From NCBI GenBank assembly GCA_014898415.1, contig RCTD01000035.1, positions 186,001-250,000 of the forward strand: a DNA stretch of 64,000 nt, written 5' to 3'. Below the pieces are notes generated by a model that saw only the letters and a program-made list of their open reading frames with translations, was not told the origin of the DNA and ran no database searches. Source of the stretch: Stromatinia cepivora. Its lineage: Eukaryota > Ascomycota > Leotiomycetes > Helotiales > Sclerotiniaceae. Shown here piece after piece: positions 21,713-33,803 of the stretch (its first letter is position 1; the number at the start of each line of letters is the position of its first letter). The position numbers and the translations under genes were made by a program.

Positions 21713-22661
21713 AATTGTTGAACCACGATACCACGATGATGAATGGCCTATGAAAGTTTCGATTCACGAGAAGATTATGGTCAGAAGAAATCAGTTGTTG
21801 ATAGGATGCGTTGTTCAAATTACACGGCTTCAGTACAAAATTCCGATTCGTCCCTGCTGTACTCCACAGTCGAATTGTCTAGATGTGCATATCTAGAAAA
21901 AATTGGAATACTGAAAAGTCACTCAGTATCTTCCCTTGCTCATACATTATTGTACGATACCCCTTCAGCATTTTGGGGGGAATGGGTCCATTTCCCAAGG
22001 AGCATTATATTCGGAGTTATTGGGGGGGGGGGGGGGGGGGGGGTTAGCATTGCAAAGGATATTTGATTTTTCCCAAACTGTAAATAGGAATAGTGCAAGT
22101 AGCATGGATAATTAGATTGAATGACCATCAGAAGCTACTACGAAAGGGTGAGAAGAATTTGGTTTGTGAAGTTTGTGAATTCATTTGTGTTGCTTTCCCT
22201 TTTTACCTTACCTTACCTTACTTCGGTAAACATTTATGATCCCTTGCTCTTTTTTCAACATACCCTTTTTGGATTTCGATTCCCCTCGCCTCGATGAGAC
22301 TATGAAGCTACCTACCTACCAAGGAGTAGGAGCAGGAGTAGAACTAGGAGTTAGCAATATTGAGATTGAGATTTCTTGAGCATCTATAAAGATGGGGAGA
22401 TATCCTTTGAGGAATTGGAGTTGGATTGAAATTCAGTAGTTCGAATCAATACGATCATTATCATTACAATCTTTTGATTTTCATCTCAGACGTTCATTTT
22501 TTTTTTTTGCTTTTTTTTATCTTCAGAGATCTCGCTTCTGCTATTGGAGGTTTGGAGGTTTGATGGGAGTTGGGTTTTAGGTTTTAGGGGCTCTTTTGTT
22601 TAGTCATACTCGCTCATCGCCCCTCTAATATTTCCCTCTCGGGTCGAGCCAAAAATTCACA
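21713..22661. other. Intergenic region with a long poly-G tract
   Basis: 3' flank of the proline-rich gene, then the promoter of the secreted-protein gene with a T-run (about 22498-22518) and CT-rich DNA before the ATG at 22662. No gene seen. Confidence 0.5.
22022..22043. repeat. Homopolymer of 22 G
   Basis: Uninterrupted G run. The length may be unreliable in any assembly. Confidence 0.85.
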
Positions 22662-24453
22662 ATGCATCCCCTCACTATAGTCGCCGCTATAGCCGTCCTA
22701 TCTAATATTGTCTCGGCTATTCCTCAACCTGGTGGGAAAATCGTATGTTGATTCTCTTCTTTCTTCGTCTTCCTTTTTTGCTTTGGAGGGATATAGATAT
22801 AGACAGAGATGTATACATACGATACTAATATTCCCTCAGGAACAAATCCAACAGAAGCGATGGGGTTGGCCTTGGAGTACTGTTTCTGATTCTGGTAATG
22901 GTAAATATGGAAACGGACATGGAAAGGGGGGAAAGGGTTGGGGCGATAATGGTAATGATGATGATGGTGATGATGATGATTCGTTTGTAGAGACTAAATC
23001 TCTTCTACCGTTTACACATCCGCATCTTGTGGCTGAGGCTACGCCTACGTCTACGAGGATCGGTACCGAGATTTCTACATCGGGGGATTCGAGTTTATCA
23101 GCAACATCTCTCTTACTTAACTCAACATCAACATCCACATCCAAACCCACCATCTCAGCAACTCTCAAACCCACCCTCTCACCTCCCCTCATCCAAAACC
23201 ATACATCCCTCACCCTCTGTCCCGCAAACCCTACTAGCATCATCACCATCACGGAAAACTGTACGAGTACGCATTGGATTACGATTTCTGCGGGTGCGGA
23301 GTGGAGTAGTACGTCTTTAGTTCCTACTTCGTCTATGAGTCTTTCTACGGTTACATCGTTGCCATCTTTGGTTTCGGGAGTTCCATCTGCTGGGGCGAAT
23401 TTGACGGGGATTTGGACGACTACGTCGCTTCGAGAGGTGACGAGTAGATCTGCTGCTACATCGTTGCGATCGTCGATCTCGGGAGCTCCGTCGGGTGCTC
23501 CTTCGGGGGGATTTGTGTCTGTGGGGGGAAATTCGACGGGCGTTTGGACGACTACGCCGCTTCGAGAGGTGACGAGTAGGGGGTGGAGTACTGGGGTGGG
23601 GGGTTATAGTAGTTCTTCTGGCACTGCTACGGGGTATACTAGTACTTTCGTGGCTAATTCGACTCTGAGGTTTTTATCTTCTTTTATCCCTTCAACATTG
23701 TCAGCATCATTATCCGCATCAATATCCACATCAGCAACCTCCAATAAAGACTTAACATCGACTACTGTTTTGCTATCCACTACTACACTTCCTTATCCTT
23801 ATCCATCTTCATCCTCATCCACCCTCTCATCCACCATCCTCTCCCTCACACCTTCAACGTCAAATACAACATCCCCCTCAACCATACCATCCATCCCCGC
23901 AACCCCCACCCCCATCGCAACCGGAACCACAAGTCTCCACCCAAGCACCACGATCCAGTTCACCACCACCGTAACGACAATCCAGATAAGCGGAACACCT
24001 AATCCGGCAGCCGTTCATTGTGGTTTACATGGGTTACCGGTGGGCGATTATTTTCTGGCAGAGTTTGTGGAGGATAAAGCGGGGGTGGCGGTTAGTTTGA
24101 GGGGATGTTGGGAGTTTTGTTATGTGAGCTTCCATCCTCTCTCGCCTTTCTCCCCTTTCTGTCTTGCCAGATCCACTCCATTTCCCAAGCTCAACTCATC
24201 AATCCTCCCTTCCCCTATTCCTCCACCCCACTATTCCCTTCCTTTACTAACATCCCCTCTCATCTTATAGGGCGTATACGGTATAGATAAAGGATGCGTA
24301 TCCTATTCCTTTTATCCGGAACCCGGGACGGGCGCCCCCAGATGTGATCTTTTTGGGGGGAGCGTGGCGCAGAGTTTGGATAGTATTATTCCTCAGGTGC
24401 CGAATGTTTGGTTTGATTTGGAGTGTGGGGATCCTACTTTGTTGTTGGGTTGA
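22662..24453 (+). CDS. Secreted Ser/Thr-rich protein with a cysteine-containing C-terminal module
   Basis: Three exons: 22662-22742, 22840-24123 and 24271-24453, giving 515 residues. Intron 1 (97 nt) has GTATGT, TACTAAT (22823-22829) and CAG. Intron 2 (147 nt) has GTGAGC and TAG. Both are phase 0. Residues 1-19 form a signal peptide (MHPLTIVAAIAVLSNIVSA). A Lys-Arg site at 33-34 could be cut by a Kex2-type protease. Then comes a Gly/Asp-rich stretch, about 300 residues of Ser/Thr-rich sequence suited to O-mannosylation, and a C-terminal region with DYFLAEFVEDKAGVAVSLRGCWEFCY and later GCVSYSFYPEPG. This region looks like a PAN/apple-type disulphide domain (tentative). It is likely a cell-wall or extracellular protein. 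No GPI signal is seen. A near-repeat (GIWTTTSLREVTSR / GVWTTTPLREVTSR) lies around 23408-23575. Confidence 0.8.
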
Positions 24454-25312
24454 GGGGTTGGAGGGTTGGAGGGTTTGGATGGGGGGGGAAGGGAATGGGA
24501 AAAGGGAGGAGGGAAAGGGAAAAGGGAGGAGGGAAAGAGGGAGGGGAGGATGCGAAGTGAGAAAGAGACCGCATAAGCGAAAGAGGGGAATAATAAATAG
24601 AAGGACACCACACACCAAGCCCGTAATAATATCCCATCCTACAGTACCATCCTACGATATCTTCCCTCTCTTCTTGTTAGCTTGTTTTAATTTCATGACC
24701 ACGGACAGCTCATATGATATTAAAATGCACCTTTCATTATGGAATACATGACATTCATGTGCAAAAATTTGTTGGAGGTATAACATAGTAGTTACAAATG
24801 AGTACCTGGTCTAAAATCTTTTTTAGGAGTTTGGGGGTTCCAGGTTGTAAAGCTTCGGATTTTGAATGCATTGGTATGGGTCAGTACTGTGTGATTTGCG
24901 ATTGGAAGCTACGGTTTATATGTTTTATAGAAGAAGAAGATGATGAAATTTAGGATATGTTAATTCACTCATTTTATCGTCTGAGGATATTCGACTGGCT
25001 TGTTTCTTGTTTCTAGGGTAAATCTGGAGATTGTTTATGGATTAGATACAACAGTAGTATAGCTATATGTGATCCTACGTACATACAATTTGGATATCTA
25101 CTTATATCAAAGCCCCTCGCAGCTTTGATTACAAAAGTAACAACAACAACCATTCTTAAGCTACAAACCTGAGTACAAATACGAGAATCCATAAATACTC
25201 TTTCAATCACACTTTCGGTCACTGTCAACACAATACACCACCAACACAAGCCTTCAACAAACCGAAAAAGGGAATCCAATATCATGCACCATCTACAAAC
25301 CAAACCGAAAAT
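24454..25312. other. Intergenic region; G-rich tandem repeats at its left end
   Basis: At 24454-24550 are repeated GGGTTGGAG and GGGAAAAGGGAGGA units, all purine-rich on the plus strand. The rest holds no supported gene. The last 150 bases are C/A-rich and lead to the small frame at 25313. Confidence 0.5.
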
Positions 25313-25462
25313 ATGATATCCATACCCTATACACCAAGAACCTACTACACAATCACCATCCACACTATCCTGCTATGTCTTACTGCCCTTGCGGCAATCC
25401 TCGCCTTATGGGTCATCGTTCGTGGAATGCAGGTTATGGCGCGCTTATACCTTGATTTTTGA
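25313..25462 (+). CDS. Small single-pass membrane protein candidate (49 aa)
   Basis: Not recognised. An ATG in a C/A-rich leader (ACCGAAAATATG) opens a 49-residue frame with one long hydrophobic helix (about residues 18-36, including LLCLTALAAILALWVIV) followed by a short basic tail containing RGMQVMARLY. It would insert as a single-span membrane protein. It is one of four such small plus-strand frames between 25.3 and 29.1 kb. It could be a chance frame; codon evidence is weak at this length. Confidence 0.35.
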   Translation: MISIPYTPRTYYTITIHTILLCLTALAAILALWVIVRGMQVMARLYLDF

Positions 25463-27101
25463 AGGGACTTTGAGACTTTGAGTACTCAGAGTAGGTGCGT
25501 GATTAGAAACTCTCTATCCTGTGGTGTTTGTGGTGGTTTGGTTGATGTTTTGTTAGGTTGTATGGATGTTAAATGATTACTTTTGGGTGCTGCTGTTGCT
25601 GGTGGGACGGGGAGAGGGGATAGGGACGGGAGATACCGCGGGTTTGCGATGGTTTTGAATGCTTGTGGGGGGGTTTGATAGGGGGATAATATTAAAGCTG
25701 GCTTGAAATGCTTGGGTATAGGGAAGGGGTTGGACAGCGAATTTTATGTGAAAGGGAGGAGGATATACGGTGGTGTATAGATACCAGACTGTTCGTCATA
25801 GACTACGTCTAAAATTCTAGGAAGTTTATAGGTATCATCTGAAGATCCATCTTAAAATAATGGAATCCGATAGTTACACAGGCATAAGTCTTAAGTTTAA
25901 TTTCACCAAAACTTTAAAGCTGTCTAGAGTGAATTTTTAAACAATATTGGGATTGCGGAAGTGTTTATGAACGTATATCTCAGATTGTGGTATGGGAATC
26001 GTATTGAGTGGTGATATTATCCTAGGATTAATGGGATGAGGGTTAAAAGGATACTATGTCTCTGACGTGTGGTTATGCGCTTATATTCTTGTATTCAAGC
26101 AGATGATTTTTCTGAAGAATAGTTGATGGATAGACGGCCCATGAGCTTCATGTATTCTGACGTTGGTTTTCGTATCTCCGATGGTGCGTTGCCCGAGAAT
26201 GACTACCGGGTGTATGGATTGAAGCTCGAATGACTGCAAAGATAACTCGTATCCATCGCAAGTCCCAAGATTTATATGACCGTACAAGCTCACCACGAGG
26301 GCTTCCATCTAGTAATGACAAATAAACTAACTATACGCTAGCCAGTGCTAGTAGCGTTTGCAGTCGTATTGGGTGATATTCCATATGGAGCTAAATCCAC
26401 TTAACTTTTAGTTGAGCTACGTATACAATGATGTTTCCATAAAGAGGTTTGAATTTGAGCTCATTTATTCCATACGGCATGCAAGTGCGACTACACATCA
26501 AGATAATTCCCTCCATATTCTACTCAAATTCTAGACATCATCTCCTCCGAAGCGCCGAAAAGCAAACAAACAACGCACACCAAAGCGAAACAAGTACTGT
26601 GAAAGAGGTAGGTCGAGATACGTGCGTCCCGATAGCACACTGCGAAGGGAAATAGGGATTGAAATTGATTAGATTACATTGCAGAGGCTTCAAATAGTAG
26701 AACTAGCAGATTAAACAATGATTTGGATTGTGTATAAATGATATACAAAAAGACTAATAGAAAAATAATTGATTATTCAAAAAGAAGGAAACGGAACCCT
26801 CTTTTATATCTAATTATGAAGAGTTATATAACCATATGACTACGAACTAGCTATGTATTAAGCCTTGATATCCCAACTCTCCCAAAGTACGAAAAAACAA
26901 AAACTCCAGACATCAATAACATTTTCGCAGAAGAATATTTGACAGGAAAACCCCATATTTATCTGAACAATATCAGGACAACATTCAAGAGAACTATAAA
27001 CAGCCACGCAGCCCCCCGACAAGAAAATACCTATCCACAATCCTCAAATCAACCATTAACATCTCAAAAATGGATCTCTTAACCATTCTTCTGGTTGCAA
27101 T
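25463..27101. other. Gene-poor stretch, no gene supported
   Basis: Ordinary base composition. A possible small two-exon frame starts at the ATG near 26480 (intron GTAGGT...CAG ending about 26682) but has no recognisable product. Another ATG at 27070 opens an 18-codon hydrophobic frame overlapping the one at 27102. Confidence 0.4.
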
Positions 27102-27257
27102 ATGCTCATTAGCCTCTACATCATGATTTACATACTCAAACTCATGATTTCCCTCTCGAAACAAACCATTAGATTTCAAAAAATGGTTGCTCGGTCCATG
27201 ACCGAAAATGAAAATAGGAGACTGGAGAATAAATTACAGAGGGCTTCTCGGAGATGA
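27102..27257 (+). CDS. Small membrane-anchored basic protein candidate (51 aa)
   Basis: Not recognised. 51 residues with an N-terminal hydrophobic segment (MLISLYIMIYILKLMIS) followed by a Lys/Arg/Gln/Asn-rich tail (KMVARSMTENENRRLENK). Its plan, helix then charged tail, resembles the frames at 25313 and 28659, and its QKMVARS is loosely like QVMARL in the 25313 product. The ATG at 27070, 32 bases upstream in another frame, would be met first by ribosomes, which weakens the case unless that frame is a regulatory uORF. Confidence 0.25.
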   Translation: MLISLYIMIYILKLMISLSKQTIRFQKMVARSMTENENRRLENKLQRASRR

Positions 27258-27783
27258 TAATTTGATGTTATTGCAGTGGCTTAAGCTTGTAAAACTTTCT
27301 GGATGGAACGATTCTTATGCTTTTGATTGTCTCAGGTATCTGTCTATCTGATGGATGCCGAATATCAGATTGTTGAGGAGGGAATACCTTGCTTGCTACT
27401 TTACTGGATTCCCCCAAAAGGAATCTAAAATAGACCAATCGAATAAAGAAATTCAGAATTATTTAAAACATGATTTCTTGCATGAATATATAGCTTGATG
27501 AAATAAACATCGTGACCTCAGGAATCGTAGAATGGTAAAAGAAATCCATCCCATATAATACTTTTAAAATAGATCACCGACTACTTTTTAAAAAATGATA
27601 TTGGAAAACAATTTGCAAGTGAGAAGCTATTCCCAGTTAACAGAAAAAAATTGATGAAGTTGATGAATGACACTAGTCTAATCAAAATTCAATAACCAAG
27701 AAGCACAAAACCCATCTTCTCCCCAAAGACTAACTCCAAATCTCCAACCAGCAACCATTTATCTCCCAACACCGAAAAACAAT

Positions 27784-27876
27784 ATGGAAGACTGGGCATG
27801 CATAACCTTCATGATGCTCGACATATTCCTGTTAATTTTCATCTTTTCCTTCTCGATACAAAATTATCTGATTTAA
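27784..27876 (+). CDS. Very small hydrophobic peptide candidate (30 aa)
   Basis: Not recognised. Thirty residues, almost wholly one hydrophobic helix (MMLDIFLLIFIFSFSI), after an ATG in the context CACCGAAAAACAATATG, similar to that of 25313. The C-rich leader (about 27700-27783) looks like a fungal 5' UTR. It could be a decayed copy of the neighbouring small genes or chance. Confidence 0.22.
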   Translation: MEDWACITFMMLDIFLLIFIFSFSIQNYLI

Positions 27877-28658
27877 ACAACAGGTTACCGTCCTGGAGAC
27901 TAATATAGCACTTCAAGTTTAGACTTGTATTTGTCAATTGGTAGCCATGGAGGTGCTTTTAATGATATTCTAGATTTGTGGCTTCGGATGGTGGGGTTGA
28001 GACGGTTGAGGTGCTTGCGCTGATTTTTCCTTGAGACTTTGAATGAGGGATGAAATGCTGGGGAAATGCCATTCGATGCGGTGCATAGTATTTTTACTCG
28101 ACTGGACATCTGCTGTGGTGGGATATTGAAGGAGAAAAATCGGCAATAACTCATTGCAGAATGGCTTTGGTGGATAAGAAAGGTTGATAATTGTGTGTTG
28201 GGGGTATGATATATAGATATTGATGAACTAATTTTAGTTCCTTCTGTCTATAATCTAGGCAACTTTTCCAGATTTTTAGGATGATAATTAGAGCGAGCAT
28301 TTTACTCAAGCTTTTCTCTATATTGGTTTTCCTGTGAGAGTTTGATCAGCGAATGGAAATAACCGGTGTTTGCTGAGAATGTTGTCTGTAGACCAACATG
28401 TTATGAATCATGATGTGTTGCATATCTCCTGGAGAACAAGTGACACAAAAGTTTGGAGGTTGTTTGCCCTAACCACGCTTCTTTGTATCTAAAATACATA
28501 GAGCACAGAACCAAAGAAAACCTAATGTGCACACATTGGTGGTTTGTTATTAGGCTCATCGGAAAGTTGCTATATATATAGTCAATCTTTCCCACCATAC
28601 ACCGAAATAGTTCAAACAAATAGATCAAGCCAATAATCAACTCTCACATACGTTGAAT
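27877..28658. other. Intergenic between small membrane-protein frames
   Basis: No supported gene. Its last 100 bases are the likely promoter and leader of the 154-residue protein. Confidence 0.45.
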
Positions 28659-29123
28659 ATGCCATCCCATACGACAATTAGTATCATCCTCGCGGTTGTG
28701 GTTGTAGGCGTTGTTTGCATTATTGCGGGTCTTCATTATCATCGAGATCGGGAAAAGAAATGGCGCGGACCTAGTCAGCGCTCTCAACCCCATTCTAGTA
28801 GAACTCGCGCGCGACCAACACGTCCTCCACCTATAATCCCCTCATTACGAAATGGAACACCCGGGCCCTCTAATTTATCGCCTGGGGTGGCTCCATCTCC
28901 TTCCCATAGTCGACCTCCCCCTGCAAGACAAGCTACTCCGCCACAAAATCTACAGCCTAAGCAATCACCTCAACCTCAGCAGCCTCTTCAGACACATCCT
29001 ACTTCTCCGCAACATCTCCAACCCCCTCGGCCTCCGGCTAGAATTATAATCCCCCCTCCTGTTGCAGGTGGATTATACGGCTTGAAAGGTGTATTCCCGC
29101 AGCCAAAGCGAGGAGGTAGATGA
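28659..29123 (+). CDS. Small single-pass membrane protein with a proline-rich tail (154 aa)
   Basis: Begins MPSHTTISIILAVVVVGVVCI, an N-terminal hydrophobic helix (residues about 6-24), then HYHRDREKKW, a basic membrane-proximal stretch. About 120 residues rich in Pro, Gln, Ser and Arg follow (RARPTRPPPIIPS, PKQSPQPQQPLQ, PPRPPARIIIPPPV). Basic residues after the helix suggest a cytosolic tail that could bind SH3 or WW domains (inference). Single exon, with the ATG at 28659 as the first good start in frame. A C/A-rich leader holds CACCGAAA near 28599, shared with the small frames upstream. No known family recognised. Confidence 0.6.
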   Translation: MPSHTTISIILAVVVVGVVCIIAGLHYHRDREKKWRGPSQRSQPHSSRTRARPTRPPPIIPSLRNGTPGPSNLSPGVAPSPSHSRPPPARQATPPQNLQPKQSPQPQQPLQTHPTSPQHLQPPRPPARIIIPPPVAGGLYGLKGVFPQPKRGGR

Positions 29124-31234
29124 GTGTTTTCGGATGTGGAATGAAGACTTGGTTTGAGAAATTTCTCATCTGTGTCTGTACCGAGACATCACATTGGTGT
29201 AAATATAGAAAGCCAGAAAGACAAGATTGAAAGAATGAATGATGGCTTGAAGAATTTGTTGCAGCACAAAAGAGCTGGTTTGTTGATTATCGAGGATACT
29301 ATGAGAGACAGTATCTAGATGGAGTTCTAACGTATTGCCGTAGATGGCGAATTTGTAGCAAATTCCCTAGAGTGCGGCTCAAAGCGGGGTACTTTCCACT
29401 GTATAAAAAAAATCTCTGTCACTAAACGAGCCGGCATATAATAAGATGAAGAAAAGGCAGAAAAACAATTACTGCCACTTAACTACCTTCTATTCATGAA
29501 TTCATGTTGGCTCGAGAAAACAGATCACTGCGTTAGTTTATATCGACGACAGGAAAGAAAGCAGCCATTGAGAAGGATGACCTCACAGATATTGTCGAAC
29601 TGCGGATGCGACAAGTCTTCATTGTCGCGGAGGGCTTAGTAAGCTACTCGCTTTTAACGCGGTTGTAGTTTTGTTTGCCAATATGCTTCTGGATATATTT
29701 AACCAATTTTCTGTGAACTAAATATTCGCAATTATTCATCCAACTTCGAGGTATATGCATTTTCGATCGCCCCTGTTCTTCTATGGATCCAAAGCTTATC
29801 TAACCCATGTATGGTTCCTTCCCTCGAGAATGGAAAAGGGGAAGGAGAAAGAACGTTGATGCAGTAGGCAGGTACGACAAATGTCAGCAATTTCGGTTGC
29901 ATCACTAAAAAGCGACGCCCCCTGTCATGTCTCATCACAATCATCTAATTGTCCGATATTTTACCGACCAGGCTCTGGTAAATCTTATTAGTATGCTTTC
30001 AGCTCAAATCCGCGAAATATTGAATCAGCACATTTGATCGTTTCCAATTCCAACTATTTCATTTAGCCTGAAGTTTTTTGATAGGTGTGATAGCAAGATG
30101 CATGAAAAGCATCACATAAAACAATTTCCTTTCTATCGTGCGACGTCGAAGGAAGAAGAAGTCGTGAGTAATTTCCAGGATATAAGCGCTTTTGTGAGCT
30201 TATCTATCAAGTAGGTAGGTAGACTGAGCCTTACTGTCCTCATCTAAATTTACGAAAAAATCCCCTCAAAAAGACCTCCCTCCATCGAAAAGAGGCATTG
30301 CAAATCCTACGCTTGCTAGAAGAAGATAAGAGATGTACCAATATTTGCCTCGGAGATTGCAAAACCAAAAATCATAATTAGCACAATATTCGATTAATTA
30401 TGGTTGGATTTGTAGGAAGTTGTTGTTTGATTGGTATGGTATTCCTGCAATACCGTTGTAATTATCAAACTTTGGTCGGTACACCTACCTGTATATGGTT
30501 GTCTTTTTAGCTCAAGTCATAAATCCATCTGGAAAAGGAATTAGTCAGCATGCCACTCCACAGGTTATGATTAGACCATCGTCTAATCGTCCTGCTTACT
30601 TGCTTACTAGACCCTTCATCATTGGACTTTGACCATTCTCTAATTCAGATTTTATTGGGCTGCGTCAGCTATAGTAGAAGCTGAGATGATGGCGGCATGA
30701 CAACCGATGAAAACGAAGAATCTTTTGCCAAGTAAAATATTAATTGATCGACGACAAGGCAAGGATAAAAATTGACGTTATACTCAAATGCGCTTAGTTT
30801 CTCGTGTTCCCCTATCTTTTAGTGCGGTTCTGTCATCGCCTGGCATAATTTGGTATCTCGTACCCATCATATGAAAATCAAAATCTGATTGCTTAATATA
30901 ATATCGTATCTGTTGATAAATATTGGTTATCATCATATGTGATAATACGATGGAGAACTTTTGGCTAGGGCTGTTAGTTCTAGTTTGAACCTAATTTAAT
31001 GCATTTCCTCCTTTCCTCATTTCCTCACTCACGATCGATAAGGCTTATATGGCGCTCCACTGATGACTATGCTTCTAATATGAAATCTTACTTTAGCTCA
31101 GCCCACATTCCTCTAATTTACAGGTGACTTTCATATTCACTACGGACGTCCCCAATCCTTATCAGTATCGTACTTTTTTTTTTTCCCAATGTATATTCGC
31201 ATCTTCCATAACGGCATCCCTTAAGCTTCTCAAG
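29124..31234. other. Intergenic region upstream of the mannosyltransferase gene; no gene seen
   Basis: About 2.1 kb of ordinary composition with no convincing frame on either strand. Just before the next gene, TTTACAG at about 31118-31124 could be the 3' end of an intron in the 5' UTR. Confidence 0.5.
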
Positions 31235-32864
31235 ATGTTGGCCACCTCTGTGTCCAAGAGGATTACCATAATAATAATCGTCATCTTCGTTTTGTATTTT
31301 GCCTTTCGAGACCAATTATGGTCTTTAGAGACTCCTGTTTTCCTTCAGGAGCCCCTCACTAGCTTTACTATCAGTACCACTCATATCACTCATACTACAC
31401 CGAACGATTCGACCAATGTCAATGTCCCACCCGGTTCCACGAAAGGGGAAATCGAGATATCGAACTTGATCCGCAAGTTGCACCAAATCGTACCCCCAGA
31501 GCTCACAGAACCGGCCGCATGTCCAGGTCAAACGGTAGCAATCGAAGCAGTCACAACCGATACCGAGCGTCGAGATGTCACACCTGTATCCGATAAACAG
31601 GTTCAAGCCGCGAGAATCGCGCATGAGAATGCGGTGGATATGATACGGAACTCCTCTCATTTAGTCCCTTACACACCTGGATCCAAAGGCATCGTAACGG
31701 TAGCAGGCGGAAGATACACTGGCGCATTACTCGTTTCCCTCCGCATGCTTCGAAGAACGAATTCCACATTACCTGTGGAGGTTTTCATGCCGGATCCAGA
31801 GGATTACAATAAACATACTTGCGAAGTAGTATTACCATCTCTTAATGCCCGTTGTGTTATGATTCCTCAATACGAAAACCTCACAATTGCGAGATACCAG
31901 TATAAGATTTTCGCGGTTATGTTGAGTAGTTTTGAGGATGTATTATTTTTGGATGCGGATAATTTCCCGATTGTCGATCCGATTGAATGGATGGAGGCAA
32001 AAGTTTATAAGGATACGGGTTATGTTTTGGTAAGGAATTTTGCTGCCCCTTGAAATTTTCTTCCTTGTGAGAAAAAACATGCTAACAAGCTCACAGTGGC
32101 CAGACTTCTGGTTAGCCACCACATCTCCCCATTTTTTCCAAGTCATCAACCTTCCAGCCCCCTCCCTCCTCTCCATCGGCACCACTGAATCCGGCCAATT
32201 AATCATTTCCAAACGTACACACAGCGACGTCCTCCTCCTAGCCCTCTACTATAACATCTTCGGCCCCTCGTTCTACTACCCCCTGCTAACTCAATGCGAC
32301 CCCGGCGAAGGCGACAAAGAAACATGGTTATATGCCGCCATCGCACTCGAGAAGAGCTATTTCCAAGTTCGACAAAGAAACGGAGTCATCGGACATAATT
32401 CACCAGACGGATTCAAATCCGCAAGTATGATGCAGCACAACCCATCGGATGATTATTCCACCTATCTCCAAGAGGAAAGGGAGGGAAAAGAACATCCGTT
32501 ATTTAGAAAAGAAAATCCGGAACACAGGGCAGAAGTGGTGTTTATGCATCATAATCTTATTAAATTATCGCCGGTTGAAATGATGACTTGGATAGGGAAA
32601 CCGGAAAATAAGGGAAGTAGAATGTGGGGGGATAAGCAAAATACGATAGAGAGGTTTAAGGTGGATTTGGAAAAGAATATTTGGGAGGATCTTTTGTGGG
32701 TGGGGTGTCAGTGGGGAGATAGTTTGGTGAATTGGAATAAGAGCGTTTGTGAGGGGTTGATGGAGCATTGGGGAGGAATTGTGGCGAAGGAGGCGGGGGA
32801 GGAGGTGAGGAGGTTGTTTGGGGTTAATAAACATATGGTGGGGATGGAAAATAAAGAGGAATAG
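31235..32864 (+). CDS. Mnn2/Mnn5-type alpha-1,2-mannosyltransferase (GT71)
   Basis: A Golgi type II membrane enzyme that adds alpha-1,2-mannose branches to mannan outer chains. Exons 31235-32029 and 32097-32864 give 520 residues. The 67-nt intron (GTAAGG, GCTAAC branch, CAG) is phase 0. The ATG at 31235 is chosen because it gives a short basic tail and an anchor (residues about 9-24, RITIIIIVIFVLYFAF). The domain shows SKGIVTVAGGRYTGALLVSL (150-169), VLFLDADNFPI (236-246) with the DxD-type metal site, WPDFWL just after the splice, and a QCDPGEGDKETW block that fits the family's acidic pocket. The spliced VL-WPDFW junction matches the family. Unspliced, the first frame ends within the intron. 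The C-terminal part uses G-rich codons (GTGGGG...), unlike the first exon. Confidence 0.87.
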
Positions 32865-33803
32865 GGTTTGAAGACTCGGGAGGCAGGGTATAATGTTGGA
32901 TATGCAGTCGGAAATTGAGTCTACTTTTTGTAGATAGATTTACATGATTTTACGGTGCTACGGACTGGGAGCGGCAAAGCGTGCTCGGACATCGCATGGC
33001 GTTGGATAGAATATGGGTATCAATGGGAAATGATGGTTGATGGGTTCATATCATGATATGATGGTTTTTCAACGCGGGATGCGAGAATTGGCAGAGGTGG
33101 TTACATTCTTGCATATTTTTTTTGGCCAGTCAGGCCGGGTAGTTGGGGATACTCGTAGCTTTCGAAGGCATTCACTTCGGCATTGGATTTATTTAAGGAA
33201 TGAAATGAAAATAAGAATTCAATTCTGCATGTTGAGTGGTTACATATAGTGTTGTATGAAAATTGGGCGGTCCCAATAGCCTGGATTGCAACTGCGAGAA
33301 CGAGAGACTCCTGTGTATCAAAGTAATCTAGAATAGCGACCCGTGATTCACACCTTCCCAATATTGACAAGATATCCAATCAGACGGCAATCTGAAATAT
33401 TGGATACACTCAGTGATGACATTTGTATCCATTCGGCCATTTGAGGTTCTACCAAAGTAATGAATGCACTATTGACAGAAATCCAAATGGATAATCATTT
33501 GATGGATACATCGAATAGATACCGCGAAATGCTAGATAATATCCAATATCGTCCCATCTTTTCAGCTCTGAATTTGTCAGTGTTTTTATAGATAAATAAT
33601 AGTCTGAGGGTATGTACCAGGTTGCCTGTATAAATATAACTCTGAAGGTCTGATATTGAATACATTGGTGAGGATAGATGATGAGATATTTATCAAGTAG
33701 GTACTTAAAGATGGCATAATATATAGATAGCTAGATGAAAGGACAAATATCGTATACATAAACCACCACCAAATTCACAAACAAATCCAAGTACAAAACC
33801 TCG
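32865..33803. other. Convergent intergenic region; no gene seen
   Basis: 3' flanks of the mannosyltransferase (plus) and the CorA-like gene (minus). No supported frame. Confidence 0.5.

Noticed and set aside
24265..24640. Proline-rich minus-strand frames and a plus-strand frame over G-rich repeats
   Set aside because: They are translations of purine-rich tandem repeats in the 3' flank and overlap the real third exon.
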